Part shown: positions 59,899-64,000 of the stretch, piece after piece
How the letters are laid out: every line of letters starts with the position of its first letter
Position numbering within the stretch: the stretch's first letter is position 1
NCBI GenBank assembly: GCA_040756995.1
Contig: JBFLYK010000006.1
Span: 62,001-126,000 of the forward strand
Reading direction: 5' to 3'
From: BP-133 sp040756995
GTDB taxonomy: Bacteria; Actinomycetota; Acidimicrobiia; IMCC26256; BP-133
Length of the DNA: 64,000 nucleotides
Notes under the pieces: model-generated
Databases searched by the model: none
Seen by the model: the letters and a program-made list of their open reading frames with translations, nothing else
What the model was told of the DNA's origin: nothing
Made by a program: the position numbers and the translations under genes

Positions 59899-61001
59899 CA
59901 GCTGTGCCCCCCCGGTTTCGCCAGCCCGAGGCCGGCCAGCTCGGCGCCGACCTCGACGATCATGTCCTCCTGCCCGCCGACGGCCTTGCGCCGCCCGACC
60001 TCGAGCAGGATGTCCTTCTCCGACACGCCGAAGCGCTTGGCCGCCTGCTCGGCGTGGAGCAGGAACGAGCCGTACACGCCGCAGTAGCCCAGCAGCAGCG
60101 ACGAACGGCTCACGAATGGCAGCCGGTCGAGCACCGGCCGGACGACCTCTTCGGCGACGTCCATGGCGGCGAAGGTGTCGATGCCGGTCTCGATGCCTTC
60201 CAGGTCGCAGACCGCGGCCAGCACCTCGGTCGGGGTGTTGCCGGCGCCGGCGCCCATGCCGCACGTCGATCCGTCGATCCAGGTCGCCCCGGCCCGCACG
60301 GCGGCGACGGAGTTGGCCACGCCGAGGTCGAGGTTCATGTGGCCGTGGAAACCGACCTCCACGTCGGACGGGACGGCGGCCCGGATCGCCTCGACCCGCT
60401 CTACGGCGCCGCTCGGCAGGAGGGCGCCGGCCGAGTCGGTGACGTAGACGACCTGCGCGCCGGCGTCGGCCATGATGCGGGCCTGTTCGCCGATGGCGTC
60501 GGGACTGATGAGGTGGGCCATCATCAGGAACCCGACCGAGGTCATGTCAAGCTCGCGGGCCAGACCGAGATGCTGGGGCGCGATGTCGGCCTCGGTGCAG
60601 TGGGTGGCCACCCGGACGAGCTCGGCTCCCAGGTCGCGGGCGATCAGCAGATCGTCCTTGGTCCCGATGCCCGGCAGGAGGAGCACGGCCAGCCGGCTGG
60701 TGGTCAGGACGTCGGCGGCGGCGGCGATCAGCTCCCGCTCGTCGACCAGCGACAGGCCGTAGTTGAACGACGAGCCACCGAGCCCGTCGCCGTGGCTTAC
60801 CTCCACCCAGGGGATGCCGGCGCCGTCGAGCGCGGCGGCCACGGAGCGCACCTGCTCAACGGTGAAGCGGTGCCGCTTGGCGTGGCTGCCGTCGCGCAGC
60901 GTCGAGTCGACGACGGTGATCTGGCTCGCACCTCCCCGATGACCGTCCCGCCGCGCGGACGGCTCTCCAATGCGGTCCGGCATCGGCTCGGCGCTCGTCA
61001 C
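59898..61001 (-). CDS. 4-Hydroxy-2-oxovalerate aldolase (HsaF/BphI/DmpG family)
   Basis: 367 residues from GTG 61001 in a GTGA overlap. The catalytic and metal-binding motifs DSTLRDGSHA and GFHGHMNLDLGVANS are intact. It splits 4-hydroxy-2-oxo acids into pyruvate and an aldehyde, the second-last step of meta-cleavage pathways. The aldehyde is channelled to the acylating dehydrogenase encoded just upstream. A 25-residue extension precedes the usual start of the fold. Confidence 0.93.
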   Translation of the reverse strand: MTSAEPMPDRIGEPSARRDGHRGGASQITVVDSTLRDGSHAKRHRFTVEQVRSVAAALDGAGIPWVEVSHGDGLGGSSFNYGLSLVDERELIAAAADVLTTSRLAVLLLPGIGTKDDLLIARDLGAELVRVATHCTEADIAPQHLGLARELDMTSVGFLMMAHLISPDAIGEQARIMADAGAQVVYVTDSAGALLPSGAVERVEAIRAAVPSDVEVGFHGHMNLDLGVANSVAAVRAGATWIDGSTCGMGAGAGNTPTEVLAAVCDLEGIETGIDTFAAMDVAEEVVRPVLDRLPFVSRSSLLLGYCGVYGSFLLHAEQAAKRFGVSEKDILLEVGRRKAVGGQEDMIVEVGAELAGLGLAKPGGHS

Positions 61002-61891
61002 GCCACGCCCTCCAGGAGGCCGACGCGGGCCAGCTGCTCGCCGACCCGGGTGGCGGCGGCCGTCATGATGTCGAGATTTCCGGCGTAGGGCGGGAGGAAG
61101 TCGCCGGCGCCGGTGACCTCCAGGAACACCGAGACGCGGCCTTCGTCGAAGACCGGCTCGGTCGTCAGCCGGTAACCCGGCACGTACGTCGCCACGTCGG
61201 CCACCATGGCCGTGATCGACGCCGCCACCGCCCCCTCGTCGGCCTCGGGCCCGAGGGCGCAGAACACGGTGTTGCGCATGAGGATCGGCGGGTCCGCCGG
61301 GTTGAGGACGATGATCGCCTTCCCCCGGGCCGCGCCGCCGATTTCCTCCAGCCCGGTGGCCGTGGCCCGGGTGAACTCGTCGATGTTGGCCCGGGTGCCG
61401 GGGCCGGCCGACACGCTGGCCACGGCCGAGATCATCTCGGCGTAGGGCACCTCGGTGACGCGGGCCACGGCGGCGACGATCGGGATCGTGGCCTGGCCGC
61501 CACAGGTGATGAGGTTGATCTCGGGGGCATCGAGGTGGTCGTCGAGGTTGACCACCGGCACCACCGAAGGGCCGAGCTTGGCCGGCGTGAGGTCGATGCT
61601 CCGCAGACCGGCTTCGGCCAGGCGGGGGGCGTGGGCCCGGTGGGCGGCGGCCGACGTGGCGTCGAAGACGATCGTCTCCGGCGATGCGGCGGCCAGGAGC
61701 CAGTCGATGCCCTCGGCCGACGCCTCGATGCCCGCTTCCCGGGCCCGGGCCAGACCGGGGGAGGCCGGATCGATCCCGACCACGGCAGCCAGCTCCAGGA
61801 CGTCGGATCGGAGGAGCTTGGCCATCAGGTCGGTCCCGATGTTGCCCGTCCCGAGAATCATGCACGGCGACTTCACGTCGATGTCGGTCAC
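60998..61891 (-). CDS. Acetaldehyde dehydrogenase, acylating (HsaG/BphJ/DmpF family)
   Basis: 297 residues from GTG 61891, which gives the family's usual N-terminus; an upstream TTG at 61930 is also in frame. The NAD motif GTGNIGTDLM and the catalytic cysteine in LITCGGQATIP are present. It oxidises the aldehyde released by the aldolase to acyl-CoA, forming a channelling complex with it. The stop overlaps the aldolase start. Confidence 0.93.
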   Translation of the reverse strand: MTDIDVKSPCMILGTGNIGTDLMAKLLRSDVLELAAVVGIDPASPGLARAREAGIEASAEGIDWLLAAASPETIVFDATSAAAHRAHAPRLAEAGLRSIDLTPAKLGPSVVPVVNLDDHLDAPEINLITCGGQATIPIVAAVARVTEVPYAEMISAVASVSAGPGTRANIDEFTRATATGLEEIGGAARGKAIIVLNPADPPILMRNTVFCALGPEADEGAVAASITAMVADVATYVPGYRLTTEPVFDEGRVSVFLEVTGAGDFLPPYAGNLDIMTAAATRVGEQLARVGLLEGVA

Positions 61892-61933
61892 GGAGCCAGT
61901 GTCCGATCGGGGGTCTGCGTTCACCAGCAAGCC

Positions 61934-61950
61934 GTTCCGCGTACCGGAAC
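61934..61950. promoter_or_regulatory. Perfect inverted repeat upstream of the acylating dehydrogenase
   Basis: GTTCCG (61934-61939) and CGGAAC (61945-61950) flank five bases, in a 73-base gap between the SCP2 gene and the dehydrogenase gene. This gap is by far the largest inside the catabolic run. The repeat could be an operator for a TetR- or IclR-type regulator acting on an internal promoter. Confidence 0.4.
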
Positions 61951-61964
61951 CGAGTGCGCCGGCA

Positions 61965-62348
61965 CTAGTAGTCCAGGCCGATGCCGGCTTCGATTCCCGG
62001 CAGCATGTCCATCGCCTTGCCCAGATGGAACATCTTCTCCATGTTGCCGGCGGCCTTCATGCGGCCGGTAGCCACCGCCTGCGGCCCGTTGAGAGTCCCC
62101 TTCGACAGCTCCACCATCGTCGGGTAGTCGAGCTCGAGGTTCACGTCGGCGTCGTCGCGCCGGCCGGTGGTGACGTGGACGTTGCCCCCGTCCCACTGCA
62201 TGGTGAACCCGTCGGCTTCCGGGCTGCCGTTCACGGTGATCTGGAACGTGGCCGTGATCCCCTTGCTGGCCTTGGTGAATTTGGCGTTGGCGTTGCAGGC
62301 TTCGGTCAGCGCCTTGGCCCAGTCGTCGGTCAGGAACTTGACCCCCAT
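61965..62348 (-). CDS. SCP2 sterol carrier-domain protein
   Basis: 127 residues. The sequence FTMQWDGGNVHVTTGRRDDADVNLELDYPTM (in part) and GPQAVATGRMKAAGNMEKM is a clear SCP2 domain, the best match of the SCP2-like proteins in the window. It is encoded next to the extradiol dioxygenase and may carry hydrophobic catechols or CoA esters. The start has only a weak ribosome site. Confidence 0.85.
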   Translation of the reverse strand: MGVKFLTDDWAKALTEACNANAKFTKASKGITATFQITVNGSPEADGFTMQWDGGNVHVTTGRRDDADVNLELDYPTMVELSKGTLNGPQAVATGRMKAAGNMEKMFHLGKAMDMLPGIEAGIGLDY

Positions 62349-62364
62349 GACGGAATCCTTTCTG

Positions 62365-63249
62365 TTACAGGGCTTCTTCCAGGGCGCCGGGCGGGGAGGT
62401 GCCGACCATCTTGTGGCCCCACACGCTGACGGCGTCGTACTGCGTGACGGTCCAGTCGTCGCCGACCTCGAGGGCGCCCCAGCCGTATTCGATCTCGAAT
62501 CCCGACGGGCTCCGCACGTAGAACGACACCATGCGGTCGTTGGGATGGCGGCCCAGCGTCATCGTGAGCGGAATGCCGCGGCTCTGGACGATGTCGTAGG
62601 CGAGGCCCACGTCGTCGAGGCTCTGGAGCTGGATCATGATGTGGTGCAGGCCGCGCACGCGAGGGATCTCGGTGATGGCCAGGGTGTGGTGGCGCGGATT
62701 GCAGTGGAAGAAATGGGCGTCGATGAAGGCGTAGATCTCGTCGCTCTTCTTGAAGCCCAGCATCTTGTAGAAGCGGGTGGCGGCGGCCAGGTCGGGAACG
62801 ACGCAGACGACGTGGCCCATGCCCTGTTCACCGGTCACGAAGCCGGACAGGGGCCGGCCGGGTTGGAACTGTCCCGGCAGGCTGAGCTGCCCGTAGAAGA
62901 ACTCGTGGCGGGCGCCACCGGGGTCGAGCACGCTGACGAAGCGGCGCACGGCCCGCTCCTCGCAGTCCTCCTCGGTGCCTTCGGTCACGGCGTAGCCGGC
63001 CCGGCCGAGCTCCTCGGCCGCCGCCGCCAGGTCGTCCTCGCCCGCCAGCTCCCAGCCGAGGTAGGCCAGGCGATCCTTGTCGCCCTGATGGACCGTGAGG
63101 CGGTGATGCCGGTCGTCCATCCGGAGATAGACCGACCCCGGCCGTTCACCGTCGACCAGCTGCAGCCCCAGCACCTCCGGCCCGAACTCCTCCCATTGCT
63201 TGGCCTCCGGCGACTCGATGCCCACGTAGCCCAGGGCCCGTACCTTCAT
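62365..63249 (-). CDS. Extradiol ring-cleavage dioxygenase (HsaC/BphC type)
   Basis: 294 residues, a two-domain type I extradiol dioxygenase. The iron ligands can be assigned to H146 (GMGHVV), H203 (GLHHIM) and E254 (FEIEYGWG). The segments FVTGEQGMGHVV, CNPRHHTLA and TLGRHPNDRMVSFY closely resemble HsaC of steroid degraders. It opens a catechol ring next to a hydroxyl (meta cleavage). It overlaps the hydrolase gene by four bases. Confidence 0.93.
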   Translation of the reverse strand: MKVRALGYVGIESPEAKQWEEFGPEVLGLQLVDGERPGSVYLRMDDRHHRLTVHQGDKDRLAYLGWELAGEDDLAAAAEELGRAGYAVTEGTEEDCEERAVRRFVSVLDPGGARHEFFYGQLSLPGQFQPGRPLSGFVTGEQGMGHVVCVVPDLAAATRFYKMLGFKKSDEIYAFIDAHFFHCNPRHHTLAITEIPRVRGLHHIMIQLQSLDDVGLAYDIVQSRGIPLTMTLGRHPNDRMVSFYVRSPSGFEIEYGWGALEVGDDWTVTQYDAVSVWGHKMVGTSPPGALEEAL

Positions 63250-64000
63250 CGCCCGTCCTCCTCGGCCGGGGCACGACAGGAAAGCAGGAAATCGATCACC
63301 AGCCGCTCGAACTCCGCCGCGTGCTCCACCTGGGCCCAGTGGCCGCAGCGCGGAAACACATGGAGCCGGGCATCGGGCATGTGGCGGGTCATGAACAGCG
63401 CCGAGTCGAGGGGAACGACCCGGTCGTCGCGCCCCCACATGAGCAGTGTCGGATTGGTGATGCGATGCACGTCGCGCCACAGTTCCTCGGCCACCAGCAC
63501 CGCTTCGCCGGATTGGACCGCCTTGAACACGGCGGTGGCGGTGGCCATGGCCTCGGGTTCGATGGCCGCCTGGTAGCGCTCCTCGAGGACGTCGGGGTCG
63601 ACCTTCCCCGGGTTGTACATGAGGGCTTCGATGATCGCCTGCATCTTCTCCCGGCTCGGCCCGGGCGGGGCGTAGAAGGCCATGAGCGTCTTCAGGCCCT
63701 CCGATGGCCAGCAGCTGGTGATCGGCAGCATCCCTCCGGCCGGACCCATGAGCACCAGCCGGTCGGTGCGCTCGGGGTAGTCGAGGGCGAACTTCAGGGT
63801 CGTGCCGCCACCCAGGGAGTTGCCGATGAAATGGGTGCGTTCGATGCCGAGCTCGTCGAGGAGGCCCCGCACCGCCCGGGCGTAGAACTCCCACATCCCG
63901 CCTTTGATCAAAGGCTTGTCCGACCGGCCGTAGCCGGGCTGGTCGATGGCCAGCACCCGGAAGTGCCGGGCGAGGGGGGCGAGGTTCTGTTTCCAGTTGC
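63246..64000 (-). CDS. Meta-cleavage product hydrolase (HsaD/BphD type), 5' end missing
   Basis: The frame is open through the right edge, so the N-terminus lies outside the window; at least 251 residues are present. The triad is visible: Ser in GNSLGGG, Asp in WGRDDRV and His in CGHWAQVE. Segments LARHFRVLAIDQPGYGRSDK and FALDYPERTDRLVLMGPAGG are close to HsaD. It cleaves the C-C bond of the ring-fission product to give a 2-hydroxydienoate and an acid. A hydratase for the dienoate is not in the window and may lie just upstream. Confidence 0.92.
   Translation of the reverse strand, partial: NWKQNLAPLARHFRVLAIDQPGYGRSDKPLIKGGMWEFYARAVRGLLDELGIERTHFIGNSLGGGTTLKFALDYPERTDRLVLMGPAGGMLPITSCWPSEGLKTLMAFYAPPGPSREKMQAIIEALMYNPGKVDPDVLEERYQAAIEPEAMATATAVFKAVQSGEAVLVAEELWRDVHRITNPTLLMWGRDDRVVPLDSALFMTRHMPDARLHVFPRCGHWAQVEHAAEFERLVIDFLLSCRAPAEEDGR

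Overview
The window is high-GC, densely packed DNA. Most same-strand neighbours overlap by 1-8 bases (ATGA, GTGA, TGATG, TAGTG junctions) and GTG starts are common. A mycothiol-dependent isomerase-type protein, a six-gene Mce operon with two YrbE permeases, and many SCP2-like and MaoC-like proteins point to an actinomycete (Actinomycetota). An uncultured or environmental lineage seems likely, but the class cannot be fixed from sequence alone. I see no rRNA, tRNA, insertion sequence, CRISPR array or replication origin.

Layout. (1) 2-8725, plus strand: a tightly coupled envelope operon with an ABC ATPase, a permease-GldG fusion, a DUF4340-like lipoprotein, a PpiC/SurA-type lipoprotein, a CopD-like membrane protein, a CopC/YtkA-like protein, a delta-60 repeat protein and a small barrel protein. 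(2) 8675-15465: a divergon. A PucR-type regulator and a ferredoxin reductase read left. A soluble diiron monooxygenase operon (beta, coupling protein, alpha, ferredoxin) with SCP2-like and NTF2-like proteins reads right. Two inverted repeats sharing a half-site lie between them. (3) 15472-19820, minus: MDMPI-type protein, MoxR-VWA fusion, MaoC hydratase, zinc alcohol dehydrogenase. (4) 19966-24268, plus: a branched-chain-type ABC importer with a fused permease-ATPase and no binding protein, ended by a strong hairpin. (5) 24337-32133, minus: a linalool dehydratase/isomerase-like enzyme, MerR regulator, ABC1 kinase, carotenoid oxygenase and molybdopterin oxidoreductase. (6) 32212-36159: two small membrane proteins, PstS, a methyltransferase and a TetR regulator. 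(7) 36229-48014, plus: a complete Mce import operon with its own ATPase and a terminal cytochrome P450. (8) 64000-48036, minus: a run of 17 genes. It carries a meta-cleavage pathway (HsaD-, HsaC-, HsaG- and HsaF-like enzymes), a ring-hydroxylating dioxygenase, a complete branched-chain-type importer, a Rieske ferredoxin, SCP2 proteins, a second molybdopterin oxidoreductase and a 46-residue membrane peptide.

Taken together this looks like a catabolic island for hydrophobic substrates (steroid, terpenoid or alkyl-aromatic). Uptake would be by the Mce and Liv-type systems. Oxygenases and molybdenum enzymes would activate the substrate, SCP2-like proteins may act as soluble carriers, and ring cleavage would end in pyruvate and acyl-CoA. 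The exact substrates are inference. The most unusual items are the linalool dehydratase/isomerase-like protein, the split electron-transfer chain of the diiron monooxygenase, the GldG-type envelope operon and the fused importer-plus-degradation operon.
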